A DNA stretch of 64,000 nt from Lachnospiraceae bacterium (GTDB lineage: Bacteria; Bacillota; Clostridia; Lachnospirales; Lachnospiraceae), in NCBI GenBank assembly GCA_014804485.1, contig JAAUZT010000006.1:31181-95180 (forward strand). Reading direction: 5' to 3'. Made by a program: the position numbers and the translations under genes. Below, one piece after another: positions 9,425 to 17,691 of this stretch. A model generated the notes under the pieces. That model made no database searches. It was not told the origin of the DNA and saw only the letters and a program-made list of their open reading frames with translations. The first letter of the stretch is position 1. Every line of letters begins with the position of its first letter.

Positions 9425-10303
9425 ATGAAGGAGTATTTTCATTATTTTAAATGGCTTTATATTATATTAGGGATTGTCCTGATTTTGTACATAGTGATAA
9501 GCGGTGGACAGAGTGCGGTTTCCGGTGCTGCCAACCGCCAGAGGAGCAATACGGAGTGTACAACGGATGAAAGGGTGTTTGATTACGCCGATGTGCTGAC
9601 GGATAAGGAGGAAGATAAACTGCGCAGCCTGATTGCCAAGCGGGAGAAACAGACCGGCTGTGATATCGTGCTGATTACCCTGCAGGAGTCGCTTAAGGAC
9701 TATGCGAGAGAGATCGAGCCAAACGTGAGCTATGATGAGTTCGTAAGGGTCTATGCGGAAGCGTTTTATGAGTCTCACAATTTCGGTTATAATAAGCCGA
9801 ACGGGGACGGCGTCCTGTTAGTGGATAACTGGTTCCGTGAGGATGATGGCAGGATCTATACATGGTTCTGTACGACGGGAAAAGTCAAGGATGCCTATAC
9901 AAGCGAACAGATCGATCATATTCTGGACAATGTATACCGTTATGTAGAGCATAATCCTTACCGCGCATATAGGACATATGTGAATGATTTCTACCATGAT
10001 ATGATGGGAACCAGGCTCTTTAATGTGTACGTGCCGGCTTGGGTTCCGTGGGCTATAGGGATCGTATCAGCTGTTATTTTTATACTGTGCAACGGCAGAT
10101 CCAAGCGCGGAGCGAAGACGACGACCGCGACCACCTATGTGGACGGAATGGAACCGCAGTTCCGAGTCAGAGAGGATCGCTTCCTGCGTAAGAGCGTGGT
10201 ACAGCACAGAATCCAGTCAAGCGGCAGCGGCGGCGGAGGCCGTAGCCACAGCGGAGGCGGAGGAGGCGGAGGAAGCCACGGAGGCGGCGGCCACAGCAGA
10301 TAA
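9425..10303 (+). CDS. TPM-domain (YgcG-type) membrane protein with Gly-rich tail
   Basis: About 292 residues. An N-terminal membrane helix (WLYIILGIVLILYIVI) is followed by a TPM domain (VFDYADVLTDKEEDKLRSLI, then TGCDIVLITLQ), a second helix (WVPWAIGIVSAVIFILC), and a basic segment ending in a Gly/Ser/His-rich tail. This is the usual YgcG layout; TPM domains occur in thylakoid and bacterial membrane proteins, some with acid-phosphatase activity or a role in repair of membrane complexes. I chose the ATG at 9425 because ATGGAGGTATCT places GGAGG 5 bases before it; the track ATG at 9413 overlaps that site. The His/Gly tail may bind metal (inference). Confidence 0.75.
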   Translation: MKEYFHYFKWLYIILGIVLILYIVISGGQSAVSGAANRQRSNTECTTDERVFDYADVLTDKEEDKLRSLIAKREKQTGCDIVLITLQESLKDYAREIEPNVSYDEFVRVYAEAFYESHNFGYNKPNGDGVLLVDNWFREDDGRIYTWFCTTGKVKDAYTSEQIDHILDNVYRYVEHNPYRAYRTYVNDFYHDMMGTRLFNVYVPAWVPWAIGIVSAVIFILCNGRSKRGAKTTTATTYVDGMEPQFRVREDRFLRKSVVQHRIQSSGSGGGGRSHSGGGGGGGSHGGGGHSR

Positions 10304-10319
10304 CAGCATTAGAATATCA

Positions 10320-10553
10320 AAGGCAGATTGCATAAAATGTTCACGCAGTCGTCTTGCGTAGGAATATGAGATTTTCTTAATATTCCGTTCTATATCCAGC
10401 AATTTCGGGACACGGATGTCCCGAAAAGCCCGACATGAGCCCGGATGGCGAATAGAGGGCGGTTGCGTCCGCAGCCTCAGCCTAATCGGAATATTATTAG
10501 AAAATCCATATGACGAAGCCCGACACAAGGGAACATTTTATGCAATCTGCCTT
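10320..10553. repeat. Long intergenic inverted repeat C (234 bp)
   Basis: Perfect 23-bp arms (AAGGCAGATTGCATAAAATG with TTC at its inner end, and the exact complement) lie 188 bp apart. A second inner stem pairs GATTTTCTTAATATTCCG with CGGAATATTATTAGAAAATC, with a two-base bulge. A tight hairpin TCGGGACACGGATGTCCCGA lies in the middle. The element fills the gap between the convergent TPM and rpsT genes, is non-coding, and is the best formed of the three palindromes in the window. Confidence 0.7.
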
Positions 10554-10605
10554 CCACATATACTAAGGCTTAGGGCACTTTTGCACCAAATCTGATAAAG
10601 AACAA

Positions 10606-10639
10606 AAAAACACTTCCCATGACGGTAGGAAGTGTTTTT
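10606..10639 (-). terminator. Bidirectional intrinsic terminator after rpsT
   Basis: AAAAACACTTCC pairs perfectly with GGAAGTGTTTTT, with A-tracts and T-tracts on either side, so it can work on both strands. It lies about 60 bp past the rpsT stop codon. Confidence 0.85.
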
Positions 10640-10699
10640 GTTGTCTGATTATTCTCGAGTCCGCGAAGCGAATCTCGCAATCGAACTTGTTCGATTTTT

Positions 10700-10963
10700 T
10701 TACGCCATCTTATTAACGGCAAGCGTAAGACGGGATACTTTTCTCGCAGAAGTATTCTTGTGATAAACACCCTTCTTAGTAGCCTTGTCAAGCGCGGATG
10801 TAGCAGCGGTAAGAGCTGTCTTGGCAGCTGCCTGATCACCTGATTCAATTGCAGCATATACTTTCTTGATCGCTGTCTTAACGCCGGACTTGATCGCCTT
10901 ATTTCTGTCAGCTTTCGTCTTGTTTACTAAGATTCTTTTCTTTGCAGATTTGATATTAGCCAT
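10700..10963 (-). CDS. rpsT: Small ribosomal subunit protein bS20
   Basis: An 87-residue, Lys/Ala-rich helical protein beginning MANIKSAKKR, the standard S20 start, and ending TLAVNKMA. It binds 16S rRNA early in assembly of the 30S subunit. I chose the ATG at 10963 (minus strand), where CGGAGGTGTGATC gives a good Shine-Dalgarno site; the track start two codons upstream is a GTG inside that spacer. The gene lies divergently from gpr, the usual arrangement in Firmicutes. It has its own promoter at 11126-11154 and a leader of roughly 150 nt with a strong hairpin. Confidence 0.97.
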   Translation of the reverse strand: MANIKSAKKRILVNKTKADRNKAIKSGVKTAIKKVYAAIESGDQAAAKTALTAATSALDKATKKGVYHKNTSARKVSRLTLAVNKMA

Positions 10964-11018
10964 GATCACACCTCCGATTCCGATATTCTTTTCATCACTC
11001 GCAGCAAAGCTGCTCGTT

Positions 11019-11064
11019 AGCTTATGAAGTTCACCCTTGCAAGCAAGTGAACTTCTTATAAGCT
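11019..11064 (-). promoter_or_regulatory. Hairpin in the rpsT 5' leader
   Basis: AGCTTATGAAGTTCAC pairs with GTGAACTTCTTATAAGCT (two-base bulge) around a 12-base loop. It lies in the transcribed leader of rpsT, between promoter and start codon. A role in S20 autoregulation is possible but is inference only. Confidence 0.45.
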
Positions 11065-11125
11065 ATATTTAGACGTGTCTCATTAAAGCCGGACACGGAC
11101 GTTTTAATGGAAACACACGCATATT

Positions 11126-11154
11126 ATTGTAGTTTATGAGAATCATGATGTCAA
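11126..11154 (-). promoter_or_regulatory. Sigma-A promoter for rpsT
   Basis: On the minus strand: consensus TTGACA, 17 bp, TACAAT. This is the best housekeeping promoter match in the window and fits a ribosomal protein gene. Confidence 0.75.
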
Positions 11155-11254
11155 TACATATTTTGTTTATTTTTGCAAAAAATAGAAAAGTAAATAACCA
11201 ACTTATAAAGATACGCATATAGTAAGATAAAATGCGGGAAATGAGGAATATGGC

Positions 11255-12133
11255 ATGGATAGCTGGTCGACAGTCAGGACAGACTTGGCGTTGGAAGCCA
11301 GAGAGAGCATCGAGGATAAAGCGGAAGGCCTGCACGGTGTTACGGTGGAAGAGCACTATGACGAGGCGTGTGATGTCCATATCACCAAGGTGGTAGTGGA
11401 GACGAAGAACGGCGCCAAGATATTAGGCAAGCCGATGGGAGTCTATATTACGCTGGAAGCTCCGGCGATGACAGAGCCGGAGGAAGATTACCACCAGGAG
11501 ATTTCGGAGATTCTGGCGCAGGAGATTCGTGATATTCTGCCTGAGCCGGACAGAGAACAGTCCATTCTGGTAGTAGGTCTGGGCAATCGGGAAGTGACGG
11601 CGGATTCTCTGGGCCCCAACGTGGTAGACAATCTCTTTATCAACAGGCATATTGTGCGGGAATACGGTAAGGTGGCATATAACCGCTCGAAAATGCATCA
11701 GGTCAGCAGTTTGATACCGGGTGTTATGGCAAAGACCGGAATGGAGTCCGCGGAGATCATTAAAGGAGTGATCGGCGAGACCAAGCCGGATATGGTGATC
11801 GTGATCGACGCGCTGGCAGCCCGTTCCACCAAGAGACTGAACCGTACAATACAGATCACGAATACGGGAATCCATCCGGGATCAGGGGTGGGCAATCATC
11901 GTAATGCGATCACGCAGGAGAGCCTTCATGTGCCGGTTCTGGCGCTGGGAGTGCCGACGGTGGTGGATGCCGCGACGATTGTGGTGGATGCCATGGGAGA
12001 ACGCCCGGTGGCGCTGAAAGAATTAAATAATATGTATGTCACGACTAAGGATGTGGACCAGCAGATTCAGCAGATCAGCCATATCCTGTGTGACGGAATC
12101 AATAAGGCGCTCAATTACCCGGAGGAATCATGA
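11255..12133 (+). CDS. gpr: Spore germination endopeptidase GPR
   Basis: A 292-residue protease that degrades small acid-soluble spore proteins when spores germinate. The N-terminus contains VRTDLALEA, which looks like both its pro-peptide cleavage region and the SASP target site it recognises. The core motifs ILVVGLGNREVTADSLGP and TNTGIHPGSGVGNHR are typical. The length is slightly below that of the Bacillus enzyme (about 370). GAGGAATATGGC precedes the ATG. The gene lies 74 bp before spoIIP and divergent from rpsT, the conserved order in spore formers. Forespore (sigma-G-type) control is expected from the family; I could not identify that promoter with confidence. Confidence 0.95.
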   Translation: MDSWSTVRTDLALEARESIEDKAEGLHGVTVEEHYDEACDVHITKVVVETKNGAKILGKPMGVYITLEAPAMTEPEEDYHQEISEILAQEIRDILPEPDREQSILVVGLGNREVTADSLGPNVVDNLFINRHIVREYGKVAYNRSKMHQVSSLIPGVMAKTGMESAEIIKGVIGETKPDMVIVIDALAARSTKRLNRTIQITNTGIHPGSGVGNHRNAITQESLHVPVLALGVPTVVDAATIVVDAMGERPVALKELNNMYVTTKDVDQQIQQISHILCDGINKALNYPEES

Positions 12134-12207
12134 GACGACCGGCATATCGGAGATGGGCCGGGCTTATGGTATGAAGTGATGTCCGTACCGCATATATATA
12201 AACTAGT

Positions 12208-13527
12208 ATGGACATGAAAAAGAAAATAGTCAAATTAATTATATTAGCACTTGTTATCGCAACGATTTTCTTCATTCTGACGGAGATTGTGGAGACACAG
12301 CGGCAGCGGGAACAGGACAAAGGAGTGTTCTCGGACTGGGTCAGCGCCATGGTAATGGAACCATATCTTCCTGCCATGCACATGATGCAACATGGTTCCA
12401 CGGCGACAATCACGAGTGATATTTACGTCAGATGGCTTCTGGAACAATATCCGGTGTTCCTGTATGGCATCATGTCGGGCGGGGATGAAGAGACGGCGTC
12501 AGAGAGTGACTATGCAAGGCTTCTTATGTTGGAGGGCAGCGATGAAGATCACAAGTCAATTTCCGAGGAAGAGCTGGAGTATGATGAGAATGCCATGCAT
12601 TTAGAACAGAGTCTTGCCGATGCCATGCTGGCGGAAAACGGCATGTATCTGGAGAATCAGGCGGCAGGTGAAGAAGAGATGCCGGCACAGGAAGAGCCGC
12701 CGGAGCAGACCGGTGATAATGAAGCTCCGGAGTTTGTGCCCGTGCTGGCTAAGAACTACAGCTATCAGTGGGAAGAACTGAAGAGCTATGAGATGCTCAT
12801 TAAGGCTTTCTACGCTGTGGACAGTACGACGCGTGCGGGAGAGGAGCTGTTGCAGGTTGATCGGCTGCTGTCCGGGGACATGCGTATGAAAGGTGATGCA
12901 GACGCGCCCCAGATCCTGATTTACCACACCCATTCCCAGGAAGCTTTCGCGGATTCTGTGGCAGGTGATGAATCCACAAGCATCGTGGGTGTGGGCGAGT
13001 ATCTCGCCTCGCTGTTGCGTGAGCGTTACGGGTACAATGTAATGCACCATACGCAGAGCTATGATAAGGATGCGCGTGATCAGGCTTACAGTAATTCCCT
13101 GCCGGAGATAGAGAAGCTGCTTGCAGAGAATCCGTCCATAGAGGTGGTGATCGATTTACATAGGGACGAGATGCCGGCGGATAAGAGACTGGTGGTCGAT
13201 CTTCAGGGCAGACCCACAGCGCAGTTTATGTTTTTCAACGGGCTCAGCCGGGGCAGGAAGGGGGAGATCGCGTATTTGGAGAATCCGAATCTGGCGGACA
13301 ATCTCGCCTTTTCCTTTCAGATGCAGGCAGCGTGCAACGAATATTATCCGGGTCTTGCGAGAAGAATCTATCTGAAGGCTTACCGTTATAATATGCACGT
13401 GTGCCCGAAGACGCTGCTAATAGAGCTTGGGGCGCAGAATAATACGGTAGAGGAGGCAATGAATGCCTGTGATCCTCTGGCACATGTATTGAATCTGGTA
13501 CTGAGCGGCGAGGAGCCGCAGCGGTAG
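12208..13527 (+). CDS. spoIIP: Stage II sporulation protein P, septal peptidoglycan hydrolase
   Basis: A 439-residue membrane-anchored enzyme. One N-terminal transmembrane helix (residues 6-24) is followed by a long acidic, low-complexity linker (about 90-180) and a C-terminal amidase/endopeptidase domain. The domain shows IYHTHSQEAF near 235 and VIDLHRDEMP near 315, with the histidines of the zinc site. With SpoIID and SpoIIM it thins the sporulation septum so that the mother cell can engulf the forespore; the spoIID and spoIIM genes are not in this window. No strong Shine-Dalgarno site is seen before the ATG; Met-3 is an alternative start. Position between gpr and lepA supports the call. 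Confidence 0.94.
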   Translation: MDMKKKIVKLIILALVIATIFFILTEIVETQRQREQDKGVFSDWVSAMVMEPYLPAMHMMQHGSTATITSDIYVRWLLEQYPVFLYGIMSGGDEETASESDYARLLMLEGSDEDHKSISEEELEYDENAMHLEQSLADAMLAENGMYLENQAAGEEEMPAQEEPPEQTGDNEAPEFVPVLAKNYSYQWEELKSYEMLIKAFYAVDSTTRAGEELLQVDRLLSGDMRMKGDADAPQILIYHTHSQEAFADSVAGDESTSIVGVGEYLASLLRERYGYNVMHHTQSYDKDARDQAYSNSLPEIEKLLAENPSIEVVIDLHRDEMPADKRLVVDLQGRPTAQFMFFNGLSRGRKGEIAYLENPNLADNLAFSFQMQAACNEYYPGLARRIYLKAYRYNMHVCPKTLLIELGAQNNTVEEAMNACDPLAHVLNLVLSGEEPQR

Positions 13528-13667
13528 CGCGATGAAGTGCAGAGCGCAATGCGGAGCGTGTCGTAACAGTGGACATATTTCTCCCAATTTGGTATACTTA
13601 TCTCTGTATGACAAGAGAAGAAAGTGTTTGCGAGTTTCACAGCATAAACATAAGAAATGAGGAGATT

Positions 13668-15482
13668 ATGGCAGCTATAGACCAGAGTAAAATCAGAAAT
13701 TTTTGTATTGTAGCCCATATCGATCACGGTAAATCGACATTGGCGGATCGGATCATAGAGAAGACGGGACTGCTTACCAGCAGGGAGATGCAGGCGCAGG
13801 TACTCGATAATATGGAACTGGAAAGGGAGCGGGGAATCACGATCAAGGCGCAGGCGGTGCGCATCGTGTATAATGCCAAGGATGGGAACGAGTATATATT
13901 CAACCTGATCGATACCCCGGGACATGTGGATTTTAATTATGAAGTAAGCCGCTCATTGGCGGCATGTGACGGGGCGATTCTCGTGGTGGATGCCGCGCAG
14001 GGCATCGAAGCGCAGACCTTGGCCAATGTTTATCTGGCATTGGATCATGATCTGGATGTTTTCCCGGTGATCAATAAGATTGACCTGCCCAGCGCAGAAC
14101 CGGAGCGGGTGAAGAATGAGATCGAGGACGTAATCGGTATCGAGGCGCAGGATGCGCCGATGATCTCGGCGAAGAACGGCATTGGTATCGAGGAAGTCTT
14201 AGAGGCGGTGGTGGAGAAGATCCCTGCGCCCAAGGGCAGTCCGGACAACCCGTTACAGGCGTTGATTTTTGATTCTGTATATGATTCTTATAAGGGAGTG
14301 ATCGTATTCTGCCGTATCATGGAGGGCAGAGTTTCGAAAGGTACATCGATCAGGATGATGGCCACCGGCGCTGCCGCGGAGGTGGTGGAGGTAGGCTACT
14401 TCGGTGCGGGACAGTTCATACCCTGTGAGGAGCTGTCGGCCGGCATGGTAGGCTATCTGACAGCTTCCATCAAGAATGTGAAGGATACGGCGGTGGGCGA
14501 CACGGTGACGGATGTGAACAATCCCTGTGCGGAGCCGCTTCCGGGATATAAGAAAGTGAATTCCATGGTGTACTGTGGTATGTATCCGGCGGATGGCGCG
14601 AAATATCCGGACCTGCGTGATGCGCTCGAGAAGCTGCAGTTAAACGATGCGTCCCTGCACTACGAGCCGGAGACGTCAATCGCACTTGGCTTCGGTTTCC
14701 GCTGCGGATTCCTGGGACTTCTGCATCTGGAAATCATTCAGGAACGGTTGGAGAGAGAGTATAATCTGGATCTGGTTACTACCGCACCGGGTGTTATTTA
14801 TAGAGTGCATAAGACGGACGGAACCATGATCGAGCTGACGAATCCTTCCAATCTGCCTGATCCGGCGCAGATCGACTACATGGAAGAACCGGTGGTCAGC
14901 GCGGAGATCATGGTGACCACGGAGTTTATCGGTTCCATTATGCAGTTGTGTCAGGAGAGACGCGGACGATATATCAGTACGGAATATATCGAGTCATCCA
15001 GAGCGCTGTTAAAATACGAGCTGCCGCTTAATGAGATCATCTATGATTTCTTTGACGCGCTGAAATCCCGTTCCAGAGGGTATGCCTCTTTTGATTACGA
15101 GCTTAAGGGCTATGAAGAGTCCAAGCTGGTGAAGCTGGATATTCTGATTAATCACGACGAAGTGGATGCCTTATCCTTTATCGTCCACGCGGACAGCGCT
15201 TACGAGCGGGGCAGGAAAATGTGTGAGAAGTTAAAAGACGAGATTCCCAGACATCTCTTCGAGATTCCGATCCAGGCGGCTGTGGGCGGCAAGATCATCG
15301 CCAGAGAGACGGTCAAGGCGATGCGCAAGGATGTGCTTGCCAAGTGTTACGGCGGCGATATTACCCGTAAGAAGAAGCTGCTTGAGAAGCAGAAGGAAGG
15401 TAAGAAGCGCATGCGTCAGGTAGGTAACGTGGAGATCCCGCAGAGCGCGTTTATGAGCGTTTTGAAACTGGATGATAATTAA
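13668..15482 (+). CDS. lepA: Elongation factor 4 (LepA) GTPase
   Basis: A 604-residue translational GTPase that binds ribosomes and affects translocation and 30S biogenesis. The G1 motif AHIDHGKST lies at residues 14-22, followed by [17 protein letters not shown] and NKIDLPSA; the C-terminal domain special to EF4 ends [18 protein letters not shown]. The track opens 33 codons earlier, but ATGAGGAGATT immediately before the ATG at 13668 and alignment with known LepA N-termini fix the start here. It is in the usual spoIIP-lepA-hemW order, 73 bp before hemW. Confidence 0.97.
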   Translation: MAAIDQSKIRNFCIVAHIDHGKSTLADRIIEKTGLLTSREMQAQVLDNMELERERGITIKAQAVRIVYNAKDGNEYIFNLIDTPGHVDFNYEVSRSLAACDGAILVVDAAQGIEAQTLANVYLALDHDLDVFPVINKIDLPSAEPERVKNEIEDVIGIEAQDAPMISAKNGIGIEEVLEAVVEKIPAPKGSPDNPLQALIFDSVYDSYKGVIVFCRIMEGRVSKGTSIRMMATGAAAEVVEVGYFGAGQFIPCEELSAGMVGYLTASIKNVKDTAVGDTVTDVNNPCAEPLPGYKKVNSMVYCGMYPADGAKYPDLRDALEKLQLNDASLHYEPETSIALGFGFRCGFLGLLHLEIIQERLEREYNLDLVTTAPGVIYRVHKTDGTMIELTNPSNLPDPAQIDYMEEPVVSAEIMVTTEFIGSIMQLCQERRGRYISTEYIESSRALLKYELPLNEIIYDFFDALKSRSRGYASFDYELKGYEESKLVKLDILINHDEVDALSFIVHADSAYERGRKMCEKLKDEIPRHLFEIPIQAAVGGKIIARETVKAMRKDVLAKCYGGDITRKKKLLEKQKEGKKRMRQVGNVEIPQSAFMSVLKLDDN

Positions 15483-15555
15483 GAAGGAAGCAGAAGCGGC
15501 GAGTCTGGCGGATATCAGAAATCAGATATTAAGAATAATGGTAACTTAAAGTGAA

Positions 15556-16821
15556 ATGATGGAAGAACTGAGTATATATATACACATCCCTTTTTGTGTA
15601 AAAAAGTGCCTCTACTGCGATTTCCTGTCTTTCCCGGCGGGAGAAGTGAAGCGGGGCATGGCAAAGCGGAATGCGGTGCTGTCCGGCAGCGGAATGGTAC
15701 AAGACGATATTGAATATTATGTAAACCTACTGTGCCGGGAGATTACACAGTCATCTGAAGTATACAAAAAATATCATGTGATATCTATATTCCTGGGCGG
15801 CGGTACGCCGTCTCTTCTTCCGGCAGATCAGATCAGCCGGATCATGGAAACGGTCAGAGCTCACTACCGGGTAGCGCAGAATGCCGAGATTACCATGGAG
15901 ATGAATCCGGGGACGATAGAAAACGGGGAGCCGGAAAAGTACATAACATCTGGTATCAATCGCGTCAGCATAGGGCTGCAGTCCGCGGATGATGAGGAAC
16001 TTCGGCGGATTGGCAGGATACACGATTACGCAGCTTTTCTGAAAACCTACGACCTGGTGCGCAGGGCAGGTTTTCGCAATGTCAATATTGATATCATGGC
16101 GGCGCTTCCGGGACAGAATACAGATTCCTATGAGCGGACGCTTCGGAAGGTGACGGCGCTTGCGCCGGAGCATATATCGGCCTACAGCCTGATTCTGGAA
16201 GAGGGAACGCCTCTGTATGAGCGGCAGACGGAACACTCTTTTCCGACGGAAGAAGAGGAACAGGAGATGGACCGGCTTACAAGACAGTATCTGGCTTCCT
16301 GTGGTTATCACAGATACGAGATTTCCAATTATGCCAAAGACGGTTATGAGTGCAGGCATAACAAAGTATATTGGCAGCGGGGTAACTATGTGGGATTCGG
16401 ACTGGGTGCCTCCGCTATGGTGCAGAACGTCAGATGGAGCAATCCGGATACGATGGAAAGCTATGCGATGTATGTGATGAGTGCAGAATCTAAGCATGGA
16501 GATGACGGGGCGGAATCCGGGCAGTTTATAGAGGTGAACGGACAGGGAGAGCCGGAGGCCGGATATCTACCGCACAGACAGGTGTTGAGCCGGCAGGAGC
16601 AGATGGAGGAGTATATGTTTCTCGGACTGCGTATGGTCTGTGGTGTGAGCGCGGCAAAGTTCGAGCATATATTCGGCAGTCCTATAGAGGAAGTATACGG
16701 CGAGACGATAGACCGTCTGCGGCGGCAGAGTCTTCTTGTGCGGGACGGGGACGGAATCAGACTGACGGAGCGCGGGCTGGATGTGAGTAATTATGCAATG
16801 TCGCAGTTTTTGTTTGACTAA
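15556..16821 (+). CDS. hemW: Radical SAM heme chaperone HemW
   Basis: A 421-residue radical SAM protein related to the oxygen-independent coproporphyrinogen III oxidase HemN. The 4Fe-4S motif CVKKCLYC lies at residues 14-21 after YIHIPF, followed by GGGTPSLL, IGLQSADDEELRRIGR and ISAYSLILEEGTPL. Members of this branch lack oxidase activity and deliver heme; the single Cys after CxxxCxxC is the phenylalanine-type (CDF) ending of HemW. The length is a little above the usual 380 because of an insert near residue 25 (GEVKRGMAKRN) and a loop near 320. Two in-frame ATGs (15556, 15559) are equally possible, and the ribosome site is weak. Confidence 0.92.
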   Translation: MMEELSIYIHIPFCVKKCLYCDFLSFPAGEVKRGMAKRNAVLSGSGMVQDDIEYYVNLLCREITQSSEVYKKYHVISIFLGGGTPSLLPADQISRIMETVRAHYRVAQNAEITMEMNPGTIENGEPEKYITSGINRVSIGLQSADDEELRRIGRIHDYAAFLKTYDLVRRAGFRNVNIDIMAALPGQNTDSYERTLRKVTALAPEHISAYSLILEEGTPLYERQTEHSFPTEEEEQEMDRLTRQYLASCGYHRYEISNYAKDGYECRHNKVYWQRGNYVGFGLGASAMVQNVRWSNPDTMESYAMYVMSAESKHGDDGAESGQFIEVNGQGEPEAGYLPHRQVLSRQEQMEEYMFLGLRMVCGVSAAKFEHIFGSPIEEVYGETIDRLRRQSLLVRDGDGIRLTERGLDVSNYAMSQFLFD

Positions 16822-16872
16822 AGTTTATTTTCGCTTTTTTCAGACATTAGATGTCATTTTAAAGAATTTGTA

Positions 16873-16901
16873 TTGTAATTTATACACTGTCTTTGTATAA
16901 T
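16873..16901 (+). promoter_or_regulatory. Sigma-A-like promoter for sigK leader
   Basis: TTGTAA, 17 bp, TATAAT, lying 52 bp past the hemW stop. It would give a transcript with a leader of about 115 nt before the sigK start. Confidence 0.55.
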
Positions 16902-16907
16902 ATTATT

Positions 16908-17024
16908 ATGGAAACCGCGAAGTCGTGCCCTTTATGGCTTGCCGGAAAACATATTTTCAGGTGGAAAGGCACTTAAGATGCCGCCGGGTCATAGAATAGA
17001 GTAAATGGACTTTGGGGGCTTCTT
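16908..17024 (+). other. Structured-looking 5' leader before sigK
   Basis: The leader can form nested stems: GTGCC (near 16925) with GGCAC (near 16971), enclosing CCGGAAAA paired with TTTTCAGG around a CATA loop. A further segment, GATGCCGCCGGG, follows, and the ribosome site GGGGG lies just before the TTG start. It does not match a riboswitch class that I can name; parts recall but do not fit the ZTP 3' consensus. It could be a regulatory RNA element or a chance fold. Confidence 0.35.
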
Positions 17025-17660
17025 TTGAAAACATTTAAGCAACCACTGACTGCGAAGGAAGAGGCCGTATACTTAAAGCTGTTGAAGACGGGGGAAGACG
17101 CAGATCGGGTGCGGGCTAAGGAAATTCTCATAGAACATAACCTGCGTCTGGTTGCACATATTGCCAAGAAATATCAGAATGTAGACGAAGAAATGGAAGA
17201 CATGATCTCGATCGGGACGATCGGACTGATCAAAGCGATCGATTCTTTCGATGCCGGTAAAGGTAAACTAAGCACCTATGCATCCCGATGTATCGACAAT
17301 GAACTGCTGATGTTTCTGCGTGCAAAGAAGAAAACGTCCAGAGAAGTGTCTCTCTATGAGCCGATCGGTACGGATCGGGAAGGCAATGAGATCAATCTGC
17401 TTGACATTATAGAGCAGGATCAGATTGATGTGATCGACAGGATGGAGGCCGAGGATAAACTGAGCAGGCTTTCGGGACTGATTCATGAGAGGCTCAGTGA
17501 CAGGGAAAGGGAGATCATAACACTGCGTTATGGTCTGACGAGTGAATACGAGGTGACCCAGAGAGAGATCGGACGCAAGCTGGGGATTTCCAGAAGCTAT
17601 GTTTCGAGGATAGAGAAGAGGGCGCTTGAGAAACTCAGGGAGGCTTACGAGGCGTTGTAA
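17025..17660 (+). CDS. sigK: Sporulation sigma factor SigK (no pro-sequence)
   Basis: A 211-residue sigma-70 factor closest to the late mother-cell factor sigma-K. Region 2 reads LIEHNLRLVAHIAKKY and LISIGTIGLIKAI-like sequence (here MISIGTIGLIKAIDSF); LYEPIGTDREGNEINLLDII is the characteristic sigma-K stretch; region 4 ends with the helix-turn-helix ISRSYVSRIEKRALEKL. The Bacillus protein is made with a 20-residue inhibitory pro-peptide. Here the ORF starts with TTG just before the mature region (MKTFKQPLTAKEE), and a stop codon lies in frame 11 codons upstream, so no pro-sequence can be encoded. That matches the Clostridioides difficile type. GGGGG precedes the TTG by 6 bases. No intervening skin-type element is present. 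Confidence 0.9.
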   Translation: MKTFKQPLTAKEEAVYLKLLKTGEDADRVRAKEILIEHNLRLVAHIAKKYQNVDEEMEDMISIGTIGLIKAIDSFDAGKGKLSTYASRCIDNELLMFLRAKKKTSREVSLYEPIGTDREGNEINLLDIIEQDQIDVIDRMEAEDKLSRLSGLIHERLSDREREIITLRYGLTSEYEVTQREIGRKLGISRSYVSRIEKRALEKLREAYEAL

Positions 17661-17691
17661 GTTGTGTAAGGGCTAAGGAGGAAACGGAAGT

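Noticed and set aside
16908-17024. ZTP or c-di-GMP riboswitch before sigK
   Set aside because: CCGCCGGG recalls the ZTP 3' part but the 5' half and spacing do not fit; kept only as an unnamed structured leader.
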